A stretch of DNA of 64,000 nucleotides from Sepioteuthis lessoniana (lineage: Eukaryota > Mollusca > Cephalopoda > Myopsida > Loliginidae), in NCBI GenBank assembly GCA_963585895.1, contig OY757924.1, forward strand, positions 63,064,195 through 63,128,194. Reading direction: 5' to 3'. Of this stretch, positions 1-10,833 are shown piece after piece (the stretch's first letter is position 1; each line of letters starts with the position of its first letter). Below the pieces are notes generated by a model, which was not told the DNA's origin, did no database searches, and was given only the letters and a program-made list of their open reading frames with translations. The position numbers were made by a program, and so were the translations under genes.

Positions 1-39
1 ATCAACCATCGTAGGCTATTGAATGCTAAACCCTTTATA

Positions 40-226
40 TAAGGTTGGCGACTCTATTCGAGGGGGACCGGAAGGCTCCCTTCTCAATAGCTATCACACT
101 GATGAATAGGGAAGTGCGCTACTCCTTCCCTTTAACTGTACCACTTTACCTTTGACACATACCTTATAATGCTGAGAGTTATCAAGTCTTTGGTATGATT
201 TGACCAGGGGTTCAACCCCGGATGTT
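40..226 (-). mobile_element. Family D SINE copy (D1)
   Basis: This is a tRNA-derived SINE of the family labelled D here. Read on the minus strand, it has a box-B-like motif GGGGTTGAACCCC near 205-217. A body follows that matches the copies at 17.9, 22.9 and 42.4 kb: a segment about locus-end TTATAAGGTA, then GGAGCCTTCCGGT and a 3' end around GTCGCCAAC. The head is truncated or diverged upstream of box B. Family membership rests on my alignment by eye to the other copies. Confidence 0.6.
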
Positions 227-1170
227 AATATAATTATTCTATTTTTTTATCAAGGGAATATTTCGGGAAACTAAATTTCGTTCGCTTTGTATGCCTTTAC
301 TTTCTCACTTTTTTTGTGTGTCGTTATTTCAAGATACTAATGCTTATTTTTGGAGCAATTTCCACTGGAATTAACTGAACTCTAAACTTTATGATCCTTG
401 CTATCAATTTAAAATCATTCCTTTATAAACCCTGACATTATACTAATTAATATTACATTCTTATTTCGACCAAAAAATGCATGGTTTATAACAAGGGAAA
501 AATTACAAGAGTTGGACAAAATGTAAGCTATTTGTTCATTCATTAAAACTGTAGCCAACAAATAGTAAAGCCAGAGATCATGGAATCTTTGATGGTTAGT
601 AATTCTAATTTAAATCTTTTTCTAAATATTAGATTCTTGATGGTTTCAAGCTAAATTTAAAGTTGCTACTCTGCGTGGATTAGACAATTAATGTCATAAA
701 CTGTTGACCAGTTCAGATTTAATCAAAAATGAAAGCAAGAAAAATTCATCAATTTAACAGGTGGGGAAGGTGAAAAAAGAAAAATGATATTCGCTTCGAC
801 GTAAAGAGAAAAGAATGCAACACAAAAGAATGTATTGAAAACAAATAAAGACTCACATTTATAGAGAAAATGAAACTGGATAGACAGATTTTATGATATT
901 CTGAATAATATATGCATACCCGAAAAGAATAAAAGCGTTAAAGTCACGCCTTTTCATTGTCATAAGACATAGTTACATTCATGCACGTTTGGCTTTATCA
1001 GCAATATTTTGCGTTCAACCATTTTGTCTTTATTGCAAATTATGATAATAATCATTATTGTCATTATTTTACTCTTTTGAGGGTTTCTCATCCGAGTCAG
1101 CTAATGGGTTTTCACTTGAGTTTAAATATTTACAACTTTCCAGGAATCATCTCTGAATTCAGTCCGATAT
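227..1170. other. AT-rich stretch with no recognised feature
   Basis: I see no repeat shared with the rest of the window and no convincing coding frame. The only open frame (981-1172, 63 codons) has no recognisable motif. Confidence 0.5.
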
Positions 1171-1171
1171 A

Positions 1172-1405
1172 ATAATGCTGGAGTCTTGGTAGTCTCCACT
1201 TATTTCCAAGTCTTCCTGTCACTTTACCAATCCTTTGGGGATTGTTGTGAACGCACCAATTACTACCGGTATCACCGCTAACTTCGTTTAATTTTTTTGG
1301 TCTTTTTCTAGTTCTCTAGTAAGGTATAAGTACTTGGCATTTTTTTCAATTTTTACTCCATTATTGTTTCGTTTGTTCTTTTTTCACGTCCGTGTTTGCG
1401 GATTT
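1172..1405 (-). mobile_element. LINE-2 C-terminal domain fragment
   Basis: Minus-strand translation around 1199-1265 reads VIPVVIGAFTTIPKGL. This matches in pattern the fragment at 31.3 kb (VIPIVISALGKVPNDL). I know this motif from the extreme C-terminus of some non-LTR retrotransposon reverse transcriptases, where it lies beyond the polymerase domain. A stop follows shortly after the motif. The copy is heavily mutated and truncated upstream. Confidence 0.55.
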
Positions 1406-1409
1406 TTTA

Positions 1410-1680
1410 AAATAAAAGTTTGAGTGACAGCAATTCTCGAGGACTCTTCTCAGTATTCTGGTCGATCATAATTATGCTTACTTGTCCTCTGATTTCAAAT
1501 TTTCGAGTCCCTTTTCAAGTACTTTGTGGATTGTTCAAAGAACGCCAAGTATACTTTGTTTTACCGTTTCCTTCATCTTCCATGGTCGTTTTTTATTTCT
1601 CAAACAAAGTCTATAGATTTATCCTTGTTTTTTTCGTTGCTTTCTTTAAATTCAACTGAGATTAAAATTTTACCATGCTA
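1410..1680 (-). mobile_element. Second, more decayed LINE-2 fragment
   Basis: The plus-strand text from GAGTGACAG through CGAGGACTC to the TTTTCAAGTA region parallels 31270-31400 in order and spacing. It therefore looks like another copy of the same LINE-2 3' end. The VIPIV motif is destroyed here. It lies in the same orientation directly next to the previous fragment. The assignment is from aligning the two by eye. Confidence 0.35.
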
Positions 1681-1777
1681 ACAAATGTCATATATACAAA
1701 CCAGAATCGGTTGTAAAATATTAGAGATAACTTTCTCTAGACCTTAAGATAAAAACAATCACTCAATTCCAGCAATG

Positions 1778-2250
1778 GCCCAATCAGCAGGGGCTGCGGA
1801 ATACACCGACTGCTTCTCTCAGAGGGGTAAGACTCACCAAATGTGTTTCTTGGATATGACAATAAACAATATTATGGTGAGGTTCCAGTAATGCTGGTGG
1901 GATAGGGAATGACACGTTCCTCTTCATTGCCATCACTCCCAGGTTCAATCTTACCCGTAGTAGTAGCACCAGATAGGGTTCAATCTATTGGTCAAATAGA
2001 ACTTGCCTGTGTAATAAGGCTAAAGGGAATCGTTTGAAAATAAGTTTTTTACATTTGACTGTTTTAAAGAAAAAGTTATATTTATACTACACTGAATTGT
2101 TTTGAAGAGAACTGTTTTAAAATGTAACAGTGTGAAAAGAAAACTATAGTTATACTAAACTGAATGGTTTCAAACTGATTTAATTCGACGTTAAATGGCC
2201 CGAGGAGTGTTGATACGCCGTAAAACTGAACAATCGACCAACTAACTTTC
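1778..2250 (+). mobile_element. Family B element (B1)
   Basis: It opens with a CCAATCAGCAGGGGCTGCGG head, followed by ACACCGACTGC, the AGAGGGGTAAGAC block and TTCCAGTAATGCTGG. The CATTGCCATC block comes next. Then come two degenerate internal units (CTAAACTGAAT-type) and a decayed tail at 2190-2245 (GTTGATACGCCGTAAAA). The order is the same as in the better copies at 8.86 and 58.6 kb. No protein-coding capacity is visible. Confidence 0.65.
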
Positions 2251-3099
2251 AATCCCTGCAAAAAGTTAAGATCTAGTTGTAAATGCCACGAGAGCAAGAA
2301 CTTTTCTTCCAGCTGGTTTTTCTATTCGAGCGGATAACATTAGGAAAATTAAAGATAGTAGGAAAAAAAGACAATCAATTAGGGCGTGCTAAAAGCGTAG
2401 TGAGGTATACAGATGTGGTTTTTACCAATAACGTTTGGCGTTTCCTCGATCAGCTCCAAAGAGATAAAGACTGCTTTATTAAGGAATCAGAAAGTTTCGT
2501 GACCATAAACACCTCAGTTGTGGAGATTGGTAAGAATACTTAGAAGAGTCCAGGGAACATGAACAGACGTTCTGTCTCTCAGAATCTAGGGAAATGCCAC
2601 CATCTGACTTTGAAGGATTGAATTAGAAATAGTAGTAATAATAAAAATAGTTGAAAAATTCATGTCTTAAATTAACAATGAAACAAAAATACCACATCTG
2701 TTTGTAAGAAATAACTCATCAGTTATTGATTAAATAATAAGCTTCAAGGTAAAAGTGAATGAAAATAAAAAATATTTTTCGCTGACAAAATGTATCGGAA
2801 AATGCCTTTTAAACTCCCTTTTGTCATTTAAAAAAAAACTTAAATATTCAGATTTGTCTTAATGAATAATGCAAGTTTTTCATAATATCGTCTTGAAAAT
2901 ATATTTTAAGATTCAACAATGTTTTCAATTCCATCAATTTCTGTCTTATCAAATTCTAAAAGAAAAATCTAAATTGTATTAAAAAAAAAAGATTAAAGTG
3001 TTGAAGTCAAATTCAACACATTTCAATGTTCGTTTAACGCATAGGTCAATGTTTAATAAAGGTTTATAATTAGCCTTTTACTAACATCTTCCACTTGTA
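2251..3099. other. AT-rich stretch with one unassigned open frame
   Basis: An 86-codon plus-strand frame lies at 2283-2543. Its composition is less repetitive than most frames here (basic N-terminal half, no membrane segment), but I recognise no domain and see no clear splice signals. I would not call it a gene. The rest is plain AT-rich DNA. Confidence 0.35.
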
Positions 3100-3570
3100 A
3101 ATTGAGTTGGCTGGGACTGCTCCTCTGCAGAGGGATAAGACTACCCCCAAGAAATGTCTTGGATATAGCACCAAACAATCTGATGGTGAGGTTACAGTAA
3201 TGGTGGAGCTTGGGGAATGTGGAGTGCCACTTTATTGCCATCGCTTTCAGGTTTTCTTTGGTCCGGAGTGGTAGCACCTGAAAGCATCCTATCCATCGGT
3301 TAAATAGAACTGTTTGACATTTATACTGAGTGCAAATAAATGATTTATGCTAAATTGTAAAAATAGACATGCTTGACCATTTAAACGTATTTAAACAAAT
3401 TATTAATGTTCAATTGAATCGTCAGTGATACATTGTAATGCTTAGAACTATTTAAATTTGGAGACTTACGTTTACAAATCATATATCTAACATACACGTA
3501 TAAAGAGGATTTGTAATTAAATAAACTCCATTGTTTTGTGACGGCAAATTGCTTATAATCCCAAAATGGG
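3100..3570 (+). mobile_element. Family B element (B2)
   Basis: It has the head GAGTTGGCTGGGACTGC, the block CTCTGCAGAGGGATAAGAC and the CAATCTGATGGTGAGG block. TTTATTGCCATCGCT and CGGAGTGGTAGCACC follow. Then come internal units, and a poorly preserved tail ends near 3560 (AATTAAATAAACTCC...TTGTGACGGC). The central palindrome is broken in this copy (ACAGTAATGGTGG). Confidence 0.65.
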
Positions 3571-4254
3571 ACTTTATTTTCGCACGTGTGAAGACGGGGC
3601 AGGTTGGCACTTGATCCCCTACCGAAATAAGTCCTGTTCAGAGTTCTTTTCTCAGGCAGATAAGAACTGGCATACTACGTGAGGGAATAATTTAGGGCCA
3701 GACTGACCGCCGCTGGCAAGGGGTTCCAAATTTCACACTATCACACACCCACCAGGTCGCTTTCTTCTTTCCCCGAGATAATGGAAGATTACGAGCCTAT
3801 AGGTTTTAGTTGTAATAATATTAATATGGTAGTAGTCGGCAACTCCGGTTTCCCGTGTGATACTTTAGGAATTAATAGGACAGTTCTAAGCAAGATAACA
3901 TAAGGCGAATAGAAGCTGAAAGGAAAGTATGGAATAACAACATAGACCACATGGTAAAATGAAAATACATAGTTTCTTTACTACGGTTATATATATATAC
4001 GTTCAAAGTGTCAAAACATATAATTGGATAGTCCATGAATATGAATGTCTTTTCTTGGCTTTTATCCTTTTTCAAATTGAGAGAGAGAGAGAGTGGTAAA
4101 CAAAATTTGGGTGTAAAGGAAAAATGTCCCAAAGTTACTTATCTTAATTTTGACGGGGTTCCACTGGAGAACTTTCTTCTTTCACGGGCTACTAGACTTT
4201 TTTCTGTTTTTAGTACTGGCTTGAGAGACTCAGGTCTCTCATGTCTCAGTTAAT
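3571..4254. other. Unassigned region
   Basis: Mixed AT-rich DNA. A short moderately GC-rich stretch (3590-3770) contains no motif I recognise. A (GA)n run sits near 4080-4094. Confidence 0.4.
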
Positions 4255-4600
4255 CTTTTTGTCTTCAGCCCGGAGTAAAATGGCTATGGACCGTCTGCCA
4301 CGAGCCTTGCTCAAAAACTACCTCTTTTCTATTTACTTCCGCTGAGAGGAAGGGAACCCCACTTCCGTTTTGGGGTCCCAGCCAATCATTTGGCTTCTCT
4401 CTCTTTCCCCTTCCGATGTCCGGCGACCTGAGGTCACTTAAGTGTGAACATCTGGTCTATCCTGCGTGACCCACATTCTCTCTTAACGGTCACTTTTTGA
4501 CTGCTAGAAAGCGCTAATAGCAACACGGGAGGATAGTATCATTCCTACCTCTTCGTCTCCGTGAGCTATCACGTGACAGTTTGATATGCTAAAAAAAGAA
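4255..4600. other. GC-richer block of unknown nature
   Basis: Base composition rises clearly compared with both flanks and contains several CpG dinucleotides (for example the TCCGGCGACC region near 4417). It does not match any other repeat in the window, and no frame in it is convincing. It could be an old element with no second copy here, or a regulatory or exonic remnant. Confidence 0.3.
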
Positions 4601-4921
4601 CAAACTAAATTTACTATTCATCTTGTGATGAAACATTCTATCCTTCCTCATTAAAATTGATAAATCAGTGCTAATTATCTAATATATATTAGTAAAAAAA
4701 ATGAAAACTGAGCGAAAAGTTAAAAATTTTGATGAGACTATTTACATTTCACATTGCGTTAATACTCAAAGTAAAGTCGATTGGTTGTGTTTTATGACAT
4801 ATCAACTTTTCTAGGTTACTTAATGCGGAGTAGTGTTATATATAATCGTATACAAATCGTCTGTAGTAACATTTGTAGACAAGCCTTTACTAAGTTGTTT
4901 TCACGCGATTAACTGGTTTTA

Positions 4922-5330
4922 TGTATATGCACTACATGGACTCTAACAAAACGGCTGGAGAAGAAGCTAGACGGCAATTACACAAGATTGCTGCGAGCAA
5001 GCTTGAACAAGTCCTGGCGGCAACACCCTTCAAGACACCAACTGTACGGCCACCTGCCTCCTATCACGAAAACTATTCAAGTTAGACAAACCAGACATGC
5101 AGGACACTGCTGGAGAAGCAGGGACGAACTTATAAGTGATGTACTCTTATGGACCCCCACACATGGTCGTGCAAAAGCAGGACGACCAGCACGAACATAC
5201 ATTCAGCAACTATGTGAGGATACAGGATGTTGTCCAGAAGACCTGCCTGAGGCGATGAACGATAGGGAAAAGTGGCGAGAGAGGGTCAGGGATATCCGTG
5301 CTACCAGCACGACATGATGATGATATATAT
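4922..5330 (+). mobile_element. LINE-1 3' fragment (C-terminal ORF end)
   Basis: One frame is open from about 4925 to the stop at 5318-5320. It encodes the segment following the reverse transcriptase domain, with signatures such as RLEKKLDGNYTR, HQLYGHLPPI, TRHAGHCWRSRDEL, AGRPARTYIQQLCEDTGCC and a final RERVRDIRA. The same segment occurs at 46.5 and 56.3 kb. The polymerase part is missing, as expected from 5' truncation. After the stop the DNA runs into (GAT)n and then (AT)n, the usual 3' terminus of this lineage here. Confidence 0.85.
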
Positions 5331-5389
5331 GTAAATGACTTTAAATTTATACTTGACCCACACATGCAACCCTAACTATTACTGATCCC

Positions 5390-5735
5390 CCGAGTTTGAA
5401 TCGACGTAAGGGCTGTGGGTACTTAACATTCTCTATAGCCTCCAAAACTGGAGGATCGCTATCATATGGTTTGGTGTCATATCCAGGAAAGTGGCTGGGA
5501 AGGATCTCTGCAGAGATGAAGTCGGTGCATTAAACGAGGGGGCTTTCTTGGGAAATGTTTGAATCAAGTTATTCATCTTGAAGCTATGGATAAATAATAG
5601 GGAAGCTTGGGTGCTTTAATGTTGATATGATGACTAGTCTAAAGAGGGAAAACTGAATTCAAGCCTGTGAAACTCCACTCAAATATTGACCTTTTTTCGC
5701 TTCCTGCTCGTTCAGTGGAGTTGGTAAAAATACAT
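5390..5735 (+). mobile_element. Old SINE-A-type copy, interrupted
   Basis: The 3' half is recognisable. It has CTTGGGAAATG, GAAGCTATGGATAAATAATAGGG, GACTAGTCTAAAGAGGGAAAACTGAATTC and a tail CTGCTCGTTCAGTGGAGTTGG, matching SINE-A in order. A box-B-like GAGTTTGAATC lies near 5393. The two parts are separated by a minus-strand Family B head (5412-5538). It is strongly diverged from the young copies. Confidence 0.5.
5412..5538 (-). mobile_element. Family B head fragment inside a SINE
   Basis: Read on the minus strand it gives CACCGACTTCATCTCTGCAG, a Family-B-type TCCTGGATATGACACCAAAC, then CTCCAGTTTTGGAGG and AATGTTAAGTACC. These are the first ~130 bp of Family B, without internal units or tail. 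It sits between the box-B-like part and the central domain of an old SINE-A copy. Confidence 0.55.
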
Positions 5736-6285
5736 ACTGCAAACATTTCAATTCACAGATTTACTCCTCGACAATTATATAACACATTGCGTGTCAGTCA
5801 GGTAATGATGTTATGCAACGAGAACATGTTGGAACGTGATTGGTAGATATTTTATGCTTAAATGTAAGACGGTAAAGACAACATTAAAAAATCATCTGTG
5901 AAAAGCTGAACAACCATTTTGTATTTCAGGTTGCAAAGTAGTTCGTGACTCGGAATTATTCTCAGCCCTTTCGTGCCAAAAAATTGAAGAAATTCCGAGT
6001 GTATTTGAAGTTCGGACTATAAAGGTTTCCTATCTACAAGGCTTCGATTTCAAACCACTTGAAGAAAACTAGTATCATGCACGATCTTTTATCAAAAGAC
6101 GATATGACGCACCAAGAATTCGAGGAATGCTTATTCCTTATAATTTAACTCTGAAGGTAAAAAAAAAATAGCTTACGTTCCTTCTATATACGCGAACATA
6201 GTAACCAAGCAACGTGAAATTTAGCGCATGAGAATGTTAACGAAAAATAACTTACAACTTATATATAGGTCTCTATTTCACTTTC

Positions 6286-6287
<2 letters not shown>
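5736..6287. other. No recognised feature
   Basis: AT-rich DNA with no shared repeat or credible frame seen. Confidence 0.45.

Positions 6288-6345
<58 letters not shown>
6288..6345. repeat. (AT)n microsatellite
   Basis: Perfect alternating A/T for about 57 bp. Confidence 0.98.
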
Positions 6346-6351
<6 letters not shown>

Positions 6352-6925
6352 TCAGGAATTATGGAGATTTTTCAAATTTTAGAGACTACAGCTATGACTA
6401 ATGTTTTGTATCAATACTCTGACATCCAATTCATAGTTTTCCAAGGTAGCTTAGTAATCATTACACAACCTGAGGTGCCTAATCCGCCGGAAAGTTGACA
6501 GTTGTTAATGTACAGTCTTTAAAATGTAAGGAATTTGTTAAATTTCCAGAAGATTGTTCACCTGACCCTTACATGAAAAAATGAATTGTGCACATAGGTA
6601 TGTATTTGTGCAAGTAACCACTGGCTTCTGTCTAAGATGCATCAAAGAGCAGCCTAAGAAAATTCTAAGTTAGTCACATTGATCCAAATACCTGGAAGAT
6701 AACAGCAACCTAATGCTCTGAATGTATAGAATTTATCTATATGAAAACTCTACTCTAAGAAACGAATAGAAAAGCTCAAGTAAATGCCAAACATGAAGGT
6801 GCAAAGGCAAATGTAGCCCAATCGCAGCCAACGCCGATGATTCATTTCAGCCACCACCATCGACTCTTTTAAATTACGGCTAATGAACATCAGGTTAAAA
6901 AGCACCATTATACATCTCAAAAAGA
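6346..6925. other. No recognised feature
   Basis: AT-rich DNA. The minus-strand frame at 6750-6983 runs into the SINE and is not credible. Confidence 0.45.
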
Positions 6926-6940
6926 ATAAGTTAGAACTGG
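6926..6940 (+). repeat. Left target-site duplication of the SINE-A pair
   Basis: ATAAGTTAGAACTGG is repeated exactly at 7526-7540, on the far side of two SINE-A copies. Confidence 0.85.
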
Positions 6941-7230
6941 AGGTGCCCGTGGTGTAATTGTTATCGTCGCAGGAAATGGACACGGCGACACAAGTTCAAA
7001 TCCTGGACGAGACTGATTGCATATCACATAGCACTAATACCCTTGGGAAAGGTATTAATCCAATTACTCTCTCTCCATCTATGGGTAAATAGTAGGGCAG
7101 ACTAGGTTCTTCAGCCTTGGTGAGGCAACTAGTCTAGGAGAAGGAAAACTCTGAATTCAAACCTGTTAAAATTCGCTTAAAAAAATAACCTTGTGTCATA
7201 TCCTGCCCGAGCGGAGGGGTTGGGAGAAAA
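6941..7230 (+). mobile_element. SINE-A copy A1
   Basis: The tRNA-like head has a box-A-like TGGTGTAATTG near 6950 and a box-B-like AGTTCAAATCC near 6993. The central domain contains CCCTTGGGAAAGGT and a GGGTAAATAGTAGGGCAGAC motif. The tail contains TATCCTGCCCGAGCGGAGGGG. It is nearly identical to A2, which follows at once in the same orientation. Transcription by RNA polymerase III and LINE-dependent retroposition are expected from family knowledge. Confidence 0.9.
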
Positions 7231-7520
7231 GGGAGGTGCCCGTGGCGTAATGGTTATCGTCGCAGGAAATGGACACGGTGACACGAGTTCAAATCCTGGA
7301 CGAGACTGACAGCATTTCCCATAGCACTAATACCCTTGGGAAAGGTATGAATCCAATTAGTCTCCCTCCAGCTATGGGTAAATAGTAGGGCAGACTAGGT
7401 TCTTCAGCCTTGGTGAGGCAACTAGTCTAGGAGAAGGAAAACTCTGAATTCAAACCTGTTAAAATCCGCTTAAAAAACTGACACTGTGTCATATCCTGCC
7501 CGAGCGGAGGGGTTGGGCAA
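7231..7520 (+). mobile_element. SINE-A copy A2
   Basis: It has the same structure as A1 and is separated from it only by a short A/G-rich linker (GAGAAAAGG). The box A region reads TGGCGTAATGG. It ends GGGGTTGGGCAAATG before the right target-site duplication. Confidence 0.9.
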
Positions 7521-7525
7521 ATGAT

Positions 7526-7540
7526 ATAAGTTAGAACTGG
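7526..7540 (+). repeat. Right target-site duplication of the SINE-A pair
   Basis: Exact 15-bp match to 6926-6940. No separate duplication separates A1 from A2. Confidence 0.85.
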
Positions 7541-7879
7541 AAAAAATTGCTTTCTCAATTTAAGTTGCCGACGAGGCGTTATTTGTGCTAAGTCACTCGT
7601 CTAGAGATCGAAAACCTATCTAGTATGTACTTATCACACTCCTAAGTCAAGTATACGATGTGGTAAAATGTCGAATCTTAAGTGACCTACATTTGGTTCA
7701 AAATTAGTTTTTGTGGCCCTTATATCGTTCAATGTTTTTTTGCATTTACCATAAGGGCCTTAGATTATGATCGGTGAGCTCCCATCACCTTAACTCACTT
7801 CGTCGTTCACTTTGCTTCTCTAACGGTCGGTTGTCTATTGGCTTTACTTTGTCGCTTTTGTAAATACCATGTATATTAT

Positions 7880-7952
7880 AAATAAACTGGATTTGGCATT
7901 ACTTAACCAACAAGAGTTAATATGCCATAAAACCCATACAAATCAAACTGCC
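7880..7952 (+). mobile_element. Tail-only fragment of Family B or SINE-C
   Basis: It contains GGATTTGGCATTACTTAACC, GAGTTAATATGCCATAAAACC and CAAATC, which is the 3' tail shared by Family B and SINE-C. No head or body is visible upstream, so this is a severely 5'-truncated copy. Confidence 0.6.
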
Positions 7953-8584
7953 AAGAAGCATCATGTCATATATACACACATGTTGAAGATCAATTCCTTT
8001 TTTATTCGCAACATATATATGAATCTGTGGAAAGCAGTGTCTACATAACCAGACAATAAGATTTTATACTTTTAAGAAATTTTATATTTCATTGAGTTCG
8101 TGGAAATATTTATTTACTATTTTAGAGGTTTAACAGTTTTCTGCTTAAAAGTAGATTCGCATATAAAATTCTGTTTTTCTCATAATCCCTACATTGTCTG
8201 TAACAGCTTTTTGTCAATAAACATCACTGAATTCTGACTCAGAATTAAGTAAATATTTTTCACTTTGTCGCAGTATCACGTCAGTAAGCCACACAGAGGT
8301 ATAATTAAGGTATTGACTTCCAGTCAGTTCTGCCAGCTGTATCTGATATAGAACATAATGAATTGAGAATTATTTTTGAGTTTTGTAGATTTGCGTCACA
8401 GAACTTTTAGATATTGTCATTTCTTCTTATTGGGTCTAAATTGTAATGATTTGAATGATAAAAACATTTATAACTATAATATTTAGAGTTTGTTATCAGT
8501 AAAGCGTATTCCTGTACTAATAAAACTTCGAAAGAACCACTTGTATAAACATCCTTGTCTTTCAATAAAGTTGGCCTGGTTTAT
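7953..8584. other. No recognised feature
   Basis: AT-rich DNA with no shared repeat or credible frame seen. Confidence 0.45.
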
Positions 8585-8817
8585 TGTGAAAGACCCATGT
8601 TGTAGTGACTAAAGTCATTTACGGCGCGCTGTCAGTGAATTCGAAATCCAGTTGCACTATTTCCTTATCTTTCGAATTGATACTCTTGAGAATATAAACT
8701 TCTTATCTCCCATCTATAGGCTAAATAATGCGGGTACTATTCTTCTACGAAGAAGTCTTGACATTAAATAAGCAACGAAGGTTGATATGCTATTAAATAA
8801 AGAAATCAAGCAAAATA
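8585..8817 (+). mobile_element. SINE-C copy, diverged
   Basis: The body is recognisable from AAATCCAGTTGC, ATCTATAGGCTAAATAATGC and TATTCTTCTACGAAGAAG. The tail CATTAAATAAGCAACGAAGG with GTTGATATGCTATTAAA follows the SINE-C order. The tRNA-like head is decayed. Confidence 0.55.
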
Positions 8818-8860
8818 AGGTTAATAAGTTTATTCTTAATGAATTTTGAATTTACCCTAG

Positions 8861-9340
8861 AGCCCAGTCGGACGGTGCTGCAGAATACACCGACTGCATC
8901 TCTGCAGACGTTTTAGACTACTCCGACGAGTGTCCTGTATATGACTCTAAACAATTTCATGCTGAGGCTTCATTAATACTAAATTTTTGAGGAACGAGGA
9001 GTATTCATTCATTGCCATCGCTCCGAGACCCATTCTAGCCCAGAGTGGTAGCATCTAATAAGATCCTATCTATACATCAAATTAAACTAAACTGTTATGA
9101 CGCTAAACTGAAGTGTTTCAAATGTACAGTTTTGACATTTAACTGTCAAACAAAAAAATCATAAAAAACTAAAATGAATTGTTTGAAAAAGAAATGTTTT
9201 AACATTTAACTATGTGTAAACAAAAAACAATATTTATGCTAAACTGAATCGGTTGAAACTTTATCAAAATGACTTAATTCAGCGTTTGATGATCCGAAAA
9301 GGTTTCATACGTCGTAAAGCAACACAACCAACTAAACTGA
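8861..9340 (+). mobile_element. Family B element (B3)
   Basis: The head is well preserved, with CAGTCGG (8865-8871) and its complement CCGACTG (8890-8896), which can form the first hairpin. The central block has lost its CTCCAG/CTGGAG palindrome. The third hairpin survives through a G-U pair (CCATTC with GAGTGG). At least two internal CTAAACTGAAT-type units follow, then a decayed tail near 9275-9335 with CATACGTCGTAAAG. Confidence 0.7.
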
Positions 9341-9884
9341 TCTAATTTTGGAATAATCAGAATAAATTCGATCGGGGAAACCATTGCGCTGTTGTTTCTT
9401 AAAAATGTTTTGCATATGGTTTTACCCAGTTGTTCCCATGTCCCACTTGAATATTTCTAAAATCCTCATGGCCTCTGTAATATGTAATTATTACGTATTC
9501 CAAATTCTACTGCAATTCAGTTGGAGGAAGCTTAGAAATCCATTAACTTGGTCGCAAAACAAAGCCATCCGAAATATTACTATTCCCAGCGTTAGGAATT
9601 ACTGATGTAACCAAACAGAACTATCTTTATTTTCATATTAAGTGGGGGGGATAATTTTAATCTTTTGGCTTTGAGATCCAAAAAAATCTAACTATCGGGT
9701 TTAACACCGAGAAAAATCCAGATTTCTCGTGTGGTTAGAATGTTAGTTTAATTATACGAGAAGTTTCAAAATAAATTGCACTAAAGATATTTGTAAGTAA
9801 TCCGTAACTGTCTAGTGATTGATCGATGTATAAATTGATCGATTTTAACGATATTAATAAGTGTTATTTTTTGTTTGTGCGAGG
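9341..9884. other. No recognised feature
   Basis: AT-rich DNA. A short G-run lies near 9640. The 73-codon frame 9384-9605 has no motif. Confidence 0.4.
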
Positions 9885-10107
9885 AATTTCCCGAAGTCAA
9901 GTTGGTAAAATGCTTGATTGGCATTTCGCAGAAAGTGATTTCGAACTGTAGTCTCCTTATTACGTTCACTTTCAGACTCGTACTTTTGAGAAATGTATGA
10001 AACACCCTTAAACTCAAACCAATGAGATGAGTATTACAACAGCTGTTATTTTAGAATTATTACTTTGGTATTACATAATCCATAAAGACTGATATGCAGC
10101 AAAACAA
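9885..10107 (+). mobile_element. SINE-C copy, diverged
   Basis: It contains TTCGAACTGTAGTC (box B area), the ATTACGTTCACTTTC motif typical of SINE-C, GAGAAATGTATGAA, and a tail with TTTGGTATTACATAATCC and ACTGATATGCAGCAAAAC. Confidence 0.55.
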
Positions 10108-10833
10108 GGAATACTGTTCTTCTGTGTGATCGACAACTAAATGAGTAGCACACGAACTCACGTTGTTGCAAGAGATTCTTGTGGACGAGATGTTTGAATT
10201 TTTGAAAACGAACCGTAAGTTATCTCGATAGCCACAACTAATGGGCAAAAAGTTAGGTTGAAGCGAAACTGAACCCCATCTTATTTGAGGTTGGTTACAT
10301 TTACTGAAAATGGCTATTCATATCTTAAGTCATCAATAAAGCTAGTGAGGTTTTTTTCTCTAACCACTTTTCTGACTTGATTTTTTTTTATACGAACGTC
10401 ATTGGGTCTTAGTTTCTACCAACTTTATCAAGACATTCACACGTACATATAATACTATTTGCCTATTTTTCATAAATAAAAAAAATGACATTCTGATATT
10501 AAAAATGTGCACAAACATTTTATAGAGTTGGTTTTTAGAACCGAGCACAAACGCTGAATTTTAACACCTCGGTTTCATTGAAAGGAGATCAAGAAAAGTG
10601 TGATTCGAATTGAGGTACAAACAAATATATATCTAATCAAAGTAAATTTGGTAAGAGTAAAATAGCATGCAATTAAGTCATTTTCTGAGCAGTTAATTTT
10701 TTTTTTTTCCGAGATCTATTCAAAATCTCCGATTTCTGATTCAACACTTCATTGAAATAAAGATGTCGCAATGGCCAGTCTTTTCCTCTATACAAAGTAT
10801 CAAAGTCTATCGTCTGTTTTATAGCTTGGATGC
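10108..10833. other. No recognised feature
   Basis: AT-rich DNA with short homopolymer runs (T-run near 10690). Confidence 0.4.
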
